33,927 nt of DNA from Chloroflexota bacterium (lineage in GTDB: Bacteria; Chloroflexota; Limnocylindria; Limnocylindrales; CSP1-4): contig JADGQI010000127.1 of NCBI GenBank assembly GCA_017881905.1, positions 1-33,927 on the forward strand, given 5' to 3'. Below the pieces are notes generated by a model. That model was not told where the DNA came from. It was given only the letters and a program-made list of their open reading frames with translations, and searched no databases. Positions 7,257-15,670 of this stretch are shown here, piece by piece (the stretch's first letter is position 1; each line of letters opens with the position of its first letter). A program made the position numbers and the translations under genes.

Positions 7257-8784
7257 ACTTGGCGTATTCGACGGCGCGGGTCTCGCGGATGACGGTGACC
7301 TTGATCTGACCCGGGTAGGTCAGCTGCTCCTCGATCTTCTTGACGATGTCCCGGGCGAGTCGCGTCGCCGTCAGGTCGTCGATCTCCTCGGGGCGAACGA
7401 GGATCCGGACCTCACGGCCCGCCTGGACGGCGAACGACCGCTCGACCCCCGAGAAGCTCTCGGCGATCGCCTGGAGATCCTCGAGCCGCTTGACGTAGGT
7501 GTCCATCGATTCGCCCCGGGCACCCGGCCGCGAGGCACTGATCGCGTCCGCGATCTGGACGATCGGTGCCTCGACGCAGGCGTACTCGACCTCCTGGTGA
7601 TGCGCGGCGATCGCGTTGACCACCTTCATCGGCAGATTGTGCCGCTGGGCGATGGCCGCGCCGATCGCCGCGTGTGGACCCTCGACCTCGTGGTCGACGG
7701 CCTTGCCCATGTCGTGGAGCAGCCCGCCCATCTTGGCGATCTGCACATCGGCACCGGTCTCCGCGGCGATGACGGCTGCCAGGCGGCTCGTCTCGACGAC
7801 GTGGTTGAGGACATTCTGACCGTAGCTCGTCCGGTACTTGAGGCGGCCGAGGAGCTTGACGATCTCGGGCGGGAGCCCCGGGACGCCCGCGTCGTAGGCC
7901 GCCTGCTCACCGGCCTGTCGCATGACCAGGTCGACCTCGGCCCGGGCCTTGGCCACGACTTCCTCGATCCGGCCGGGGTGGATCCGGCCGTCGCTGATCA
8001 GCTTGGCGATCGCCAGCCGGGCGATCTCGCGGCGGACCGGGTCGAAGCCACTCAGCACGACCGTCTCGGGCGTGTCGTCGATGATCAGGTCGATCCCCGT
8101 GGCCTGCTCGAGGGCACGGATGTTGCGGCCCTCGCGGCCGATGATCCGGCCCTTCATCTCGTCGGACGGCAGGTGGATGACCGTGACCGTGTGCTCGGCG
8201 GTGTGATCCGCGGCGACCCGCTGGATGGCCGTGACGATGACGTCGCGGGCCTTCTCGTTGGCGTCCTCACGTGCACGTCGCTCGATCGCGCGGGCGATCT
8301 TGACCGCGTCGTGCTCGGCCTCCTCGCGGACGGCCTCGAGCAGGATCCCCTTGGCCTCCTCGCCGGACAACCCGCTGACGCGTTCGAGCGCCTCGACCTG
8401 CTCCTGGTGGGTGCGTGCGACGTCCTCGCGCGCCTTGTCGATCTCGCGCTCTCGGTCGATCAGCTTCCGGTCGCGGCCCTCGAGCATGTCGGCCCGCTGG
8501 TCGAGCTGCTCGTCCCGCTGGAGCAGCCGACGCTCGAGGTTGGCGAGCTCGGACCGCTTGGCGCGGGCTTCATCCTCCGCCTCGCGCTGGAGCCGGATCT
8601 TCTCCTCTTTCGCTTCGAGGATCAGGTCCTTCTGCTGGGTCCGCGCCTTCTCGACGATGAGCGCCGCCTTCTCCTCGGCGTCCTTCATGGAGCGACTGGC
8701 GAACCGGCCGCGAATCGCGAATCCGAGTACGACTCCGCCGGCGAGGGCCAACAGGCTGGCCGCCGCCACGACGAGCGGATCCAT
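7255..8784 (-). CDS. rny: Ribonuclease Y
   Basis: RNase Y is the membrane-anchored endoribonuclease that starts mRNA decay in bacteria lacking RNase E. The 509-aa product matches the family order: an N-terminal membrane helix (about 4-24), a long charged coiled coil (about 35-200), a KH RNA-binding domain with [10 protein letters not shown] at 212-221, and an HD domain with H328, H357-D358 in LLHDMGKA and H395-H396. The usual family length is about 510-520. The ATG at 8784 has a good ribosome binding site, GGGAGGAAG, and a 6-bp hairpin (8802-8807 with 8812-8817) lies just upstream of it. The recX-recA genes lie upstream on the same strand, 216 nt away, so rny probably has its own promoter. 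Confidence 0.97.
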   Translation of the reverse strand: MDPLVVAAASLLALAGGVVLGFAIRGRFASRSMKDAEEKAALIVEKARTQQKDLILEAKEEKIRLQREAEDEARAKRSELANLERRLLQRDEQLDQRADMLEGRDRKLIDREREIDKAREDVARTHQEQVEALERVSGLSGEEAKGILLEAVREEAEHDAVKIARAIERRAREDANEKARDVIVTAIQRVAADHTAEHTVTVIHLPSDEMKGRIIGREGRNIRALEQATGIDLIIDDTPETVVLSGFDPVRREIARLAIAKLISDGRIHPGRIEEVVAKARAEVDLVMRQAGEQAAYDAGVPGLPPEIVKLLGRLKYRTSYGQNVLNHVVETSRLAAVIAAETGADVQIAKMGGLLHDMGKAVDHEVEGPHAAIGAAIAQRHNLPMKVVNAIAAHHQEVEYACVEAPIVQIADAISASRPGARGESMDTYVKRLEDLQAIAESFSGVERSFAVQAGREVRILVRPEEIDDLTATRLARDIVKKIEEQLTYPGQIKVTVIRETRAVEYAK

Positions 8785-8945
8785 CGTGTCTTCCTCCCGT
8801 CCGACCGTCAGCGGTCGAAGGTGTGTGCATCTACGGTGGCGGTCGTGGAGGGCGAAAGAGAGTGGGCTTCGCTCCCGCGTACCGGCTGTTCCGTTCGAGG
8901 CGCCGCAAGGGCCCGCGGCGCGACTTCTTCTGTGCGTAGCCTACG

Positions 8946-8979
8946 GCCGGGCGGGACGGCGGGTCAAACGCCGCCCGGC
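8946..8979 (-). terminator. Possible hairpin terminator after recA-recX
   Basis: A 9-bp GC stem (8946-8954 with 8971-8979) with a 16-nt loop lies 22-55 nt beyond the recX stop. It has no U-tract, so it is a weak candidate. The rest of the 216-nt gap (8785-9000) holds the rny leader. On the plus strand there is a 25-codon open frame at 8862-8939 preceded by GGAGGG, of doubtful meaning. Confidence 0.35.
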
Positions 8980-9000
8980 GGGCGACCGAAGGCGGGTACT

Positions 9001-9651
9001 TCAGTCGTCCTCGGCCGGACCATCCATCGACGTGGCACCGAACGCGGCCGAAAGCCGCGAGGCGATCTCGGGTCCGAAGCCGTTCCGCGCGAGCAGGGCG
9101 TAGGCACGCGCGCGCCGCTTGCGCGGGTCGGTCACCCGTTCCAGGTCCCGGCGGCGACGCTCGAGCAACCGGACGGCCGCGGCCTCGTCCGGGGCAGTGC
9201 GATCGGTATCCGGCTCATCCGCGCCGGGTCGGTCGGGACCGAACGGGTCCTCCGCCCCGCCCGCTGCGCGTTCCTCGAGGACCGTCGCGATGAGCTGGGG
9301 ATCCACGCCTCGGAGCCGGAGCTCACGTTTGAGCGCGATCTCCCCGCGGGGCCGGGCCCGGTCCCGGGACTCGACCCAGTGCCGGGCGAAGGCTTCGTCG
9401 TCGAGCAGCCCGATCTCGAGAAGGCGAGCGATCGCGCCATCGATGAGCTCGGGCCGGTACCCGGCGTCGCCGAGCCGACGGCGCACCTCGGCGACGGAGC
9501 GAGCCCGCGCCTCGAGGAACCGGAACCCCGCGGCGAGGACGACCTCCGGGTCGTCGATCTCGGCCTTGCGGGCGCGACGCTCCCCGTACGACTCGCGTCG
9601 CGGTCGCCGCCCGGGCGCGGTCACCCGCGATGGCCCGTCGCGACCGGTCAC
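9001..9651 (-). CDS. recX: Regulatory protein RecX
   Basis: RecX binds RecA filaments and limits or modulates RecA activity. The 216-aa product has the tandem three-helix repeats of the family: the [18 protein letters not shown] stretch (about 43-60), then the [15 protein letters not shown] and [18 protein letters not shown] blocks, and a last repeat ending in [15 protein letters not shown]. An acidic, Pro/Gly-rich linker (about 131-155) separates the second and third repeats. The start is GTG at 9651, overlapping the recA stop as GTGA, which gives tight coupling to recA. RecX downstream of recA is the standard arrangement. Confidence 0.93.
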   Translation of the reverse strand: MTGRDGPSRVTAPGRRPRRESYGERRARKAEIDDPEVVLAAGFRFLEARARSVAEVRRRLGDAGYRPELIDGAIARLLEIGLLDDEAFARHWVESRDRARPRGEIALKRELRLRGVDPQLIATVLEERAAGGAEDPFGPDRPGADEPDTDRTAPDEAAAVRLLERRRRDLERVTDPRKRRARAYALLARNGFGPEIASRLSAAFGATSMDGPAEDD

Positions 9652-10715
9652 TCGGCCTCTTCGATGCCCTCGACCGGTACCTTGACCTCGTCGATCCGAC
9701 CGCGGATCCGGCGATCGATCTCGCCGGCGATCTCGGGGTTCACCTTGAGGAACTCCTTGGACGCCTCCCGGCCCTGCCCGAGCCGCGTCTCGTCGAAGGT
9801 GAACCAGGCCCCGGTCTTGGTCACGACGTCCATCGCGACGCCGACGTCGAGCAGGCCGCCTTCCTTGCTGATCCCTTCGCCGTACATCACGTCGAACTCG
9901 GCCACCCGGAAGGGCGGCGCGACCTTGTTCTTGACGACCTTGACCCGGACCCGGTTGCCGACCGATTCGGTGCCGGTCTTGATCGTCTCGATCCGCCGGA
10001 TGTCGAGACGAACACTGGCGTAGAACTTCAGCGCACGGCCACCCGGGGTCGTCTCCGGATTACCGAACATCACCCCGATCTTCTCGCGCAGCTGGTTGGT
10101 GAAGACGAGCGACGTGTTGGAGCGGCTGACCGCGCCGGTCAACTTGCGCAGCGCCTGGCTCATGAGCCGAGCCTGGATGCCCACGAACGAGTCGCCCATC
10201 TCGCCTTCGATCTCGGCGCGCGGCACGAGTGCGGCGACCGAGTCGAGCACGACGCAGTCGACGCCGCCCGACCGGATCAGGGTCTCGGTGATCTCGAGCG
10301 CCTGCTCGCCGGTGTCCGGCTGGCTGACGAGGAGCTCGTCCACGTTGACGCCGCAGGCGCGGGCATAGCCCGGATCGAGGGCGTGCTCGACGTCGATGAA
10401 GGCGGCGACCCCGCCGCGTGCCTGCGCTTCGGCGATGACGTGCTGGCAGACCGTGGTCTTGCCCGACGACTCAGGGCCGAAGATCTCGGTGATCCGACCG
10501 CGCGGGATGCCGCCGACGCCGAGCGCGAGGTCGAGGGCGATCGAGCCGGTCGGGATCGAGTCGACCGACTGCCGCTCGGCCGACCCGAGCTTCATGATCG
10601 AGCCGCGTCCGAACTGCTTCTCGATCGAGAGGATCGCCGCGTCGACGGCCTTGGTCCGCTCGCCGAGGGACTTCTCGCCGTTGCGCTCGAGCTCGCGGTC
10701 GCCGGTGATCGTCAT
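9648..10715 (-). CDS. recA: Recombinase RecA
   Basis: RecA forms filaments on single-stranded DNA, pairs homologous strands and, where LexA is present, triggers its cleavage. The 355-aa product has Walker [10 protein letters not shown] at 80-88, the catalytic E in FIDVEHALD, Walker B in [12 protein letters not shown], the [27 protein letters not shown] region (L2 loop and following strand, in pieces) and a short acidic C-terminus. Length is normal. The ATG at 10715 is preceded by AGGAG/AGGA. I found no convincing LexA-type box in the 61 nt between this gene and the preceding small gene. RecX follows with an overlapping start. Confidence 0.98.
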   Translation of the reverse strand: MTITGDRELERNGEKSLGERTKAVDAAILSIEKQFGRGSIMKLGSAERQSVDSIPTGSIALDLALGVGGIPRGRITEIFGPESSGKTTVCQHVIAEAQARGGVAAFIDVEHALDPGYARACGVNVDELLVSQPDTGEQALEITETLIRSGGVDCVVLDSVAALVPRAEIEGEMGDSFVGIQARLMSQALRKLTGAVSRSNTSLVFTNQLREKIGVMFGNPETTPGGRALKFYASVRLDIRRIETIKTGTESVGNRVRVKVVKNKVAPPFRVAEFDVMYGEGISKEGGLLDVGVAMDVVTKTGAWFTFDETRLGQGREASKEFLKVNPEIAGEIDRRIRGRIDEVKVPVEGIEEAE

Positions 10716-10776
10716 CGTCCTGTCGCTCCTGTCGTCATGGCTCGACGGAACGGAGCGATGGCGCCCGCCCGATCGA

Positions 10777-10935
10777 TCAGCTCTCCTCGGACTCCTCGGC
10801 CACGGGCTTCGGCTTGCGTGGCTTTCGGATCAGCTCGACGTTCTGCGGCGGATCCATCATCGGCTGCAGCTTCGGCGCGCTCTTGTCCTTGGGCTTCTTC
10901 TTGTGTTCGCGGCTGGGACGATCCCGGGAACCCAT
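10777..10935 (-). CDS. Small basic Lys/Pro-rich protein
   Basis: A 52-codon gene lies in the gap between tgt and recA. It starts at ATG 10935 with a strong ribosome binding site (GGAGG, 7 nt spacing) and stops at 10777. The product starts [18 protein letters not shown] and ends in an acidic EESEES tail. Between them is a motif-like core, [20 protein letters not shown], followed by more Lys/Pro. No hydrophobic core is visible, so it is probably disordered and may bind nucleic acid or the ribosome. It resembles short SREHKK-type hypothetical proteins that I associate with Chloroflexota, but I cannot name a family. It sits where yajC often follows tgt, and it has no membrane helix, so it is not YajC. 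Confidence 0.7.
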   Translation of the reverse strand: MGSRDRPSREHKKKPKDKSAPKLQPMMDPPQNVELIRKPRKPKPVAEESEES

Positions 10936-10977
10936 CGACGAACCTCCGCGATGTGGTGGACGGTACGGCTGACATCT

Positions 10978-12144
10978 TCACGCCGACTGCACAGCCGCTT
11001 CTCCGGCACTTATCCGGCCTGCGCGCGACCGCAGGTCCGGGAGCAGTCCTGGGAACGTTCCGGCGCGCAGCGCGGAGCGGATCCTGGCCATGAAGTCTAG
11101 GGTGAAGGTCAGGTTGTGACAAGTCGCCAGACGGTACGCAAGCAGCTCCCTGGCCCGGAACAGATGGGCCAGATACGCCCGTGAGAAGCGCCGGCAGGCG
11201 AGGCACGGACAACCGTCCTGGATCGGGTCGGCATCGTCGAGGAAGCGCTGGTTCCGGAGGTTCAGGCGACCCTCGGGGACCCAGACCTGGCCGGTCCGGG
11301 CGACCCGCGCCGGAAGGACCGAGTCGAACAGATCGACGCCCCGGTGGACCGCCTCGAGCATGTCGAGCGGCGAGCCGAGACCCATCAGGTAGCGGACGCG
11401 CGGATCGTCGCGGAGGATCGGGACGGACACGTCGAGCGCGGCATTGCGTTCGTCGGCGGTCTCGTCCCCGGCCAGGCCGCCGAGGCAGATCCCGTCGAAC
11501 GGCAAGGATGCGATGAACCGGGTGCTGTCCGCCCGGAGGTCCGCCTCGAGCCCGCCCTGGACGATCCCGAAGATCGCCTGATCGGTGCGCGTATGGGCGG
11601 CGATCGACCGCTCCGCCCAGCGATGGGTCCGGTCGGTGGCTTCGGCGACCGCCGCCCGCGACGACGAACCGGGCCGGACCGGCTGGTCGAACGCCAGCGC
11701 GACATCCGACCCGAGCGCCTGCTGGACGTCGATGGCGTGCTCGGGGGTGAACCGATGCAGCGACCCGTCGATGTGGCTCCGGAACGTGACGCCGTCGTCG
11801 TCGACCACTCTCAGCTCGCCGAGGGAGACGACCTGAAAGCCTCCGCTGTCGGTCAGGATCGGACGGTCCCAGCCCATGAACCGGTGAAGCCCGCCGAGCC
11901 GCTCGATCCGCTCGTGGCCGGGCCGGAGGTAGAGGTGGTAGGTATTGGCCAGGATGATCGACGCCCCGACCTCGTCGAGATCGTCGGGGTGGAGTGCCTT
12001 GACCGTCGCGTTCGTGCCGACCGGCATGAACTGGGGCGTGTCGATCACCCCGTGGCCGACCGTCAGTCGGCCGAGTCGTGCCTGGGTGGAACCGTCGGCG
12101 GGCGGCGGAACGAGAACCTCGAAGCGAGCGGCAGGCGCATTCAT
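10978..12144 (-). CDS. tgt: tRNA-guanine transglycosylase (Tgt)
   Basis: Tgt exchanges guanine 34 of GUN-anticodon tRNAs for a queuine precursor. The 388-aa product has D99 in [10 protein letters not shown]153 in AFDQP, Q196 in VQGG, the nucleophile D274 in [11 protein letters not shown], and the zinc site C312, C314, C317 and H343. Two specificity positions differ from standard preQ1-using bacterial enzymes: the usual FDEC is FDQP (Cys to Pro at 155) and the usual GLAVGE is GLAGDE (Val to Gly at 226). A glycine at the second position is characteristic of queuine-using eukaryotic enzymes. The ATG overlaps the ruvB stop as ATGA. queA, often the neighbour between ruvB and tgt, is missing here. 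Confidence 0.95.
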   Translation of the reverse strand: MNAPAARFEVLVPPPADGSTQARLGRLTVGHGVIDTPQFMPVGTNATVKALHPDDLDEVGASIILANTYHLYLRPGHERIERLGGLHRFMGWDRPILTDSGGFQVVSLGELRVVDDDGVTFRSHIDGSLHRFTPEHAIDVQQALGSDVALAFDQPVRPGSSSRAAVAEATDRTHRWAERSIAAHTRTDQAIFGIVQGGLEADLRADSTRFIASLPFDGICLGGLAGDETADERNAALDVSVPILRDDPRVRYLMGLGSPLDMLEAVHRGVDLFDSVLPARVARTGQVWVPEGRLNLRNQRFLDDADPIQDGCPCLACRRFSRAYLAHLFRARELLAYRLATCHNLTFTLDFMARIRSALRAGTFPGLLPDLRSRAGRISAGEAAVQSA

Positions 12145-13232
12145 GAGGAGGTCTCGGACTCCTCTAGGACCGAATCTTCCCAGAGCGGCGGCATGTCGGC
12201 TTCAGGCCGGCGTCGCGGTGGGACCTCGTAGCCGAGTCGCCTGAGGTGCGCGCGGCCGCCTTCCGTCAGGATCCGGCCCTGCGGCGTCCGATCGAGGAAG
12301 CCCTGACGGAGCAGGTACGGCTCGTAGACGTCCTCGATCGTCTCGACCTCCTCGGACAGCACGGCGGCGAGGGCCGCGACGCCGACCGGGCCGCTCCCGA
12401 ACTTCTGGGCGATCGCGGCCATCAGCTTGCGGTCCGTGGTGTCGAGTCCGGCGTCGTCGATCTCCATCGCCTGGAGGGCCACGTCGGCCGCCGCCTCGTC
12501 GACTCGCCCGTCCCCGAGGACCTGGGCATGGTCGCGCGTCCGCTTGAGCAGGCGATTGACGACGCGCGGCGTCCCCCGGCCGCGGCGAGCGATGGCGTGC
12601 GCGGCACCGCGGGTGATCTCGACCCCGAGGATCCCGGCCGACCGCTCGACGATCGCGGTCAGGTCGGCCTCATCGTAGAAGTCGAGCCGATAAGTGGCCC
12701 CGAACCGGTCGCGCAGGGGGCTCGAGATCCGGCCGGCGCGGGTCGTGGCGCCGACGATCGTGAACGGCTTGAGGGTCAGCCGAAGGGATCGCGCGGAGGG
12801 TCCCTTGCCGATCATCACGTCAAGGGCGTAGTCCTCCATCGCCGGATAGAGGATCTCCTCCACCGCCCGGTTCAGGCGATGGATCTCGTCGATGAACAGG
12901 ATGTCGTGCTCGTCGAGCGCGGTCAGGATCGCCGCCAGATCCCCGGCACGCTCGATGGCCGGTCCGCTGGTGTAGCGGACGTTGACCCCGAGCTCGCGGG
13001 CGATGATCGTGGCGAGCGTCGTCTTGCCGAGTCCGGGCGGGCCGTACAGGAGGACATGATCGGCCGCCTCTCCCCTGCCGCGGGCTGCTTCGAGCAGGAC
13101 GGACAGGTTCGCCTTGACCTCGCGCTGACCGACGTACTCGTCCAGGCTGCGCGGTCGAAGGGTGCCCTCGACCGCCCGATCGGCGTCGTCGAGAAGGTCG
13201 GCCGCGAGGATGCGTTCGGCGTCGTCGGTCAT
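12141..13232 (-). CDS. ruvB: Holliday junction helicase subunit RuvB
   Basis: RuvB is the hexameric AAA+ motor that drives branch migration of Holliday junctions with RuvA. The 363-aa product has Walker [11 protein letters not shown] (63-72), Walker [10 protein letters not shown] (112-120), sensor GATTRAG, arginine finger LRDRFG, and the C-terminal winged helix with [18 protein letters not shown] placed the start at ATG 13232, which gives the normal family N-terminus; the frame is open upstream, but that sequence lies antisense-like within the next gene and is not RuvB. TAGCAT lies 7 nt before the ATG with no ribosome binding site, so ruvB may have its own leaderless transcript despite the nearby ruvC-ruvA. 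Two redox genes separate it from ruvA. Confidence 0.97.
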   Translation of the reverse strand: MTDDAERILAADLLDDADRAVEGTLRPRSLDEYVGQREVKANLSVLLEAARGRGEAADHVLLYGPPGLGKTTLATIIARELGVNVRYTSGPAIERAGDLAAILTALDEHDILFIDEIHRLNRAVEEILYPAMEDYALDVMIGKGPSARSLRLTLKPFTIVGATTRAGRISSPLRDRFGATYRLDFYDEADLTAIVERSAGILGVEITRGAAHAIARRGRGTPRVVNRLLKRTRDHAQVLGDGRVDEAAADVALQAMEIDDAGLDTTDRKLMAAIAQKFGSGPVGVAALAAVLSEEVETIEDVYEPYLLRQGFLDRTPQGRILTEGGRAHLRRLGYEVPPRRRPEADMPPLWEDSVLEESETSS

Positions 13233-13239
13233 CGAGCGG

Positions 13240-13245
13240 ATGCTA
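13240..13245 (-). promoter_or_regulatory. Putative -10 box for ruvB-tgt
   Basis: TAGCAT on the minus strand, 7 nt before the ruvB ATG. It matches the TANNNT box of leaderless genes. No clear -35 element and no Shine-Dalgarno site. Confidence 0.45.
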
Positions 13246-13309
13246 CCACGACCGGCGGCGATTTCGCACGCCTGTTCTACAACGGTGCGGGTCCGCTGCG
13301 CCCTACCGC

Positions 13310-13855
13310 CTAGCTCCGGACGGGGACATCGACCACGGTCCGCTCGACCGGCGGGAAGCACACCCCGCTCGACGTGCAGACCATGAAGGTCAGGATCACT
13401 CGGGCCGACGGCCCCGCGTCGGCCGACGTCCGGTGGATCGGGAGCCGGAGGGTCACCGGGCCGTCGGGATAGAGCGGGAACGGGGCGCTGAACCCCGGCA
13501 GGACCTGCTCGTGGGCCGGCACGGACTCGACCGATGGACCGGCGACCGACCACGCACCCGATGCGAGCTCGACCAGGGTCGGCCGGCCGGCGCCGTCGAT
13601 GCCCGTCCTCGGCATCGTCGTCCCGTAAAGGTGGCCGCCTGGGACGGTCGGGCTGAAGGTGACTTCGACCACGGCGTCGTTCGCGCCGGTGGCTTGGGCC
13701 GAGACCGACAGGTGCGCTCGATTGACCGGGAAGTCGAGCTGCGTCGCGCCGGGCTGCCCGCCGTCCGCCCCGAGGAGCACGACGGCCGCCACGGCGCCCG
13801 TGACGACGACTGCGGCGATCGCCAGCGCGATTGCTCGGCGGGTCAGTGGACCCAC
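13310..13855 (-). CDS. Membrane-anchored DsbD-alpha-like protein
   Basis: The likely product is 181 aa with one N-terminal membrane helix (about 8-29) and an extracytoplasmic beta-rich domain. Near the C-terminus, [16 protein letters not shown] carries C160 and C166 in the C-x5-C-[YF]-P-P pattern of the DsbD N-terminal (alpha) domain, whose paired cysteines pass electrons to periplasmic partners. Full DsbD also has a multi-helix membrane domain and a C-terminal thioredoxin domain; both are absent here. I chose the GTG at 13855, inside the end of the upstream thioredoxin gene (13-nt overlap), because it directly precedes the membrane helix. The overlap and the partner gene suggest one functional unit: a redox relay at the outer face of the membrane. 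Confidence 0.75.
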   Translation of the reverse strand: MGPLTRRAIALAIAAVVVTGAVAAVVLLGADGGQPGATQLDFPVNRAHLSVSAQATGANDAVVEVTFSPTVPGGHLYGTTMPRTGIDGAGRPTLVELASGAWSVAGPSVESVPAHEQVLPGFSAPFPLYPDGPVTLRLPIHRTSADAGPSARVILTFMVCTSSGVCFPPVERTVVDVPVRS

Positions 13856-14379
13856 CGGCCGAGGTAGTCCAGGACCTGGCTCATCGTCATCGTCCGGGCG
13901 TTGGCGAGGGCGCCGTCGGCGGACGTGCCGGCGATCGAGCCGTCGGGCTCGAGGACGACCACGGCCGGGATCCCTTTGTCGACGACGTTGCCGTAGTCCT
14001 TGGCGACATCGAGGTTGCGATCCCAGTTCCCCACGTCGATGCGCACGACGTGGGCGCGATCGCCGACCCTGGCCCGTCCCTCCGGTGAGTCGAGGTAGGC
14101 CGACAGGACGTGACAGTCGGGACACCAATCGGCCCCGAAGTCGAGCAGGACCGGCAGGCGGTCGGCCTTCGAGCGAGCGAGCGCGGCCGCGATGTCTGCC
14201 CGTGCGTCCGCCGTCGGGTCGTACAGGAAGGACGGCGCGGGCCGGACGGCGGACGTGGACGTCGTCGCCGGCGTGGCCGTCACCGGCCCTACGTTGGCGG
14301 GGCTGCCGCTCGCCCCGGTGCACGCGGCCAGGGTCAGCAGGAGCGACATCGCGACGACGCGATCGACTCGTGGGTGCAT
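13843..14379 (-). CDS. Thioredoxin-like lipoprotein
   Basis: This 178-aa protein has a lipoprotein signal peptide with lipobox LAAC (lipidated Cys 20). A Ser/Thr/Pro-rich linker (about 21-50) leads to a thioredoxin fold with the active site W85-C86-P87-D88-C89 in FGADWCPDC. The [17 protein letters not shown] block follows, and then the cis-proline loop KGIPAVVVL. These features match periplasmic thioredoxins of the Thioredoxin_7 type, which keep substrates reduced. The start at ATG 14379 gives a proper signal peptide. TATCGT lies 6 nt upstream with no ribosome binding site, suggesting a leaderless transcript. It overlaps the DsbD-alpha-like gene and sits between ruvA and ruvB, an unusual location. 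Confidence 0.88.
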   Translation of the reverse strand: MHPRVDRVVAMSLLLTLAACTGASGSPANVGPVTATPATTSTSAVRPAPSFLYDPTADARADIAAALARSKADRLPVLLDFGADWCPDCHVLSAYLDSPEGRARVGDRAHVVRIDVGNWDRNLDVAKDYGNVVDKGIPAVVVLEPDGSIAGTSADGALANARTMTMSQVLDYLGRWVH

Positions 14380-14385
14380 CCGTTC

Positions 14386-14391
14386 ACGATA
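14386..14391 (-). promoter_or_regulatory. Putative -10 box for thioredoxin/DsbD pair
   Basis: TATCGT on the minus strand is followed by 6 nt and the ATG of the thioredoxin-like gene. It would start a separate leaderless transcript inside the ruv cluster. Confidence 0.4.
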
Positions 14392-14459
14392 GGTCCGGCC
14401 CGTCGAGCGAATGCGACCCAGGGGTACCGGTCGAGCTCGGCGCGAGGTCCCCTCGGCGG

Positions 14460-15056
14460 TCAATCCCGTAAGAGCGTCCGGAGGGCGGCCTTGACCCGCT
14501 CCTCGAGGCTGGCCTCGCCGGCACCAGGCTCGGCCAGAGCCGCCCGCGAGGCGTCGCGCGCCTCGGCCAGCGAGTAGCCGAGCGCCTGGAGGGCGGCGAC
14601 GACCTCGCCCTCCCCGGCCCCGCCGGTCCCTCCCGCGGACCTCGCCGCGACGCCGGCGGCGGCCACCTTCTCCTTGAGCTCGAAGATGATCCGCTCGGCC
14701 AGCTTCTTCCCGATCCCGGGGATGCTGACAAGCATCGCCTGGTCCTGCTCGATGATCGCCAGCTGGAGGTCCGGGACCGGGCGACTCCCCACGATCGCCA
14801 GCGCGACCTTGGGCCCCACGCCCGTCACGGTCAGGAGGAGCTCGAAGAACCCGAGCTCATCCGCCGACCGGAAGCCATACAGGGCCTGCAGATCCTCTCG
14901 GACCAGGTGGTGGGTGTGGAGCTTGAGGGTGGATCCGGGGCGGGCCACCGAGAGCACGGCGGGAGCGGCGAACACCCGGTAGCCGATCCCCCCGACCTCG
15001 AGGACCAGCGAGTCCGCCGCGACCGCACCGACCGTCCCCTCGACCGAGGCGATCAT
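14460..15056 (-). CDS. ruvA: Holliday junction helicase subunit RuvA
   Basis: RuvA is the four-way-junction-binding subunit of the RuvAB branch migration complex. The 198-aa product starts with the OB-fold MIASVEGTVGAV and contains the helix-hairpin-helix motifs TVTGVGPKVALAIV (about 97-110) and SIPGIGKKLAERII (about 130-143). A Gly/Ala-rich linker (about 155-170) leads to domain III, which contacts RuvB (VVAALQALGYS onward). Length is normal. The ATG overlaps the ruvC stop as ATGA, so it is coupled to ruvC. Confidence 0.96.
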   Translation of the reverse strand: MIASVEGTVGAVAADSLVLEVGGIGYRVFAAPAVLSVARPGSTLKLHTHHLVREDLQALYGFRSADELGFFELLLTVTGVGPKVALAIVGSRPVPDLQLAIIEQDQAMLVSIPGIGKKLAERIIFELKEKVAAAGVAARSAGGTGGAGEGEVVAALQALGYSLAEARDASRAALAEPGAGEASLEERVKAALRTLLRD

Positions 15057-15670
15057 CGACCGGGCTTCCCACCCGCGCCGGTCCGGTCGACGCGCTCCCG
15101 GGCGATGGCCTCGCGCACGGCCCGGTCGTAGGCGCTGTCAGCACGAGCGATCGGCGCGATGGCCGAGCGGTCCAGCAGCGCGGAGTCGTCCGGCCCACCG
15201 ACCCGTTCGCTGTTCGCGATGCAGATCGCGACGGCCAGGGCGTCCGCCGCGTCGTCCGGCGTCGGCACGGCCGCCAGCCCCAGGATCGTGGCGACCATCC
15301 GGCCGACCTGGGCCTTGTCCGCGGCGCCGTAGCCGGCAACGGCGCTCTTGACCTCGTTCGGCGTCGCTTCGCGGACGTCGATGTCGTACTGGGCGGCGGC
15401 CAGGATGACGACGCCGCGCGCTTGCCCGACGGCGAACGCCGTCTGGACGTTCTTGCTGAAGAACAGCCGCTCGACCCCGACCAGGTCCGGACGGTGGGTC
15501 GCGATGAGTTCGCTGACCGCCTCATGGATGATCCGCAACCGCTGGCCGAGCGGGAGGTCGGGCGAGGTCACGACGCAACCGACGTCGAGGGACCGGAGCG
15601 TCGCACCGTCGCGCTCGACGACGCCGTATCCGAGCGCGGCGGTGCCGGGATCGATCCCGAGGACGATCAT
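15053..15670 (-). CDS. ruvC: Holliday junction resolvase RuvC
   Basis: RuvC is the RNase H-fold endonuclease that cuts Holliday junctions symmetrically. The acidic catalytic residues are in place: D7 in LGIDPGT, E67 in VGVERLFF, and D140 and D143 in DDAADALAVA. The 205-aa length is slightly above the usual 160-180 because of a C-terminal extension (about 158-205) with no clear motif. The ATG overlaps the yebC stop as ATGA. yebC-ruvC-ruvA is a widely conserved order. Confidence 0.96.
   Translation of the reverse strand: MIVLGIDPGTAALGYGVVERDGATLRSLDVGCVVTSPDLPLGQRLRIIHEAVSELIATHRPDLVGVERLFFSKNVQTAFAVGQARGVVILAAAQYDIDVREATPNEVKSAVAGYGAADKAQVGRMVATILGLAAVPTPDDAADALAVAICIANSERVGGPDDSALLDRSAIAPIARADSAYDRAVREAIARERVDRTGAGGKPGR

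Noticed and set aside
7597-10023. 808-codon plus-strand open frame across rny, recX and recA
   Set aside because: It runs antisense through three well-identified genes and a spacer; the composition is typical of antisense frames in GC-rich DNA.
10716-10776. LexA/SOS box upstream of recA
   Set aside because: No GAAC-N4-GTTC or other convincing palindrome is visible in the gap before recA.
13233-13553. Upstream extension of RuvB
   Set aside because: The extra residues do not resemble RuvB and lie in another frame of the DsbD-alpha-like gene; ATG 13232 gives the family N-terminus.
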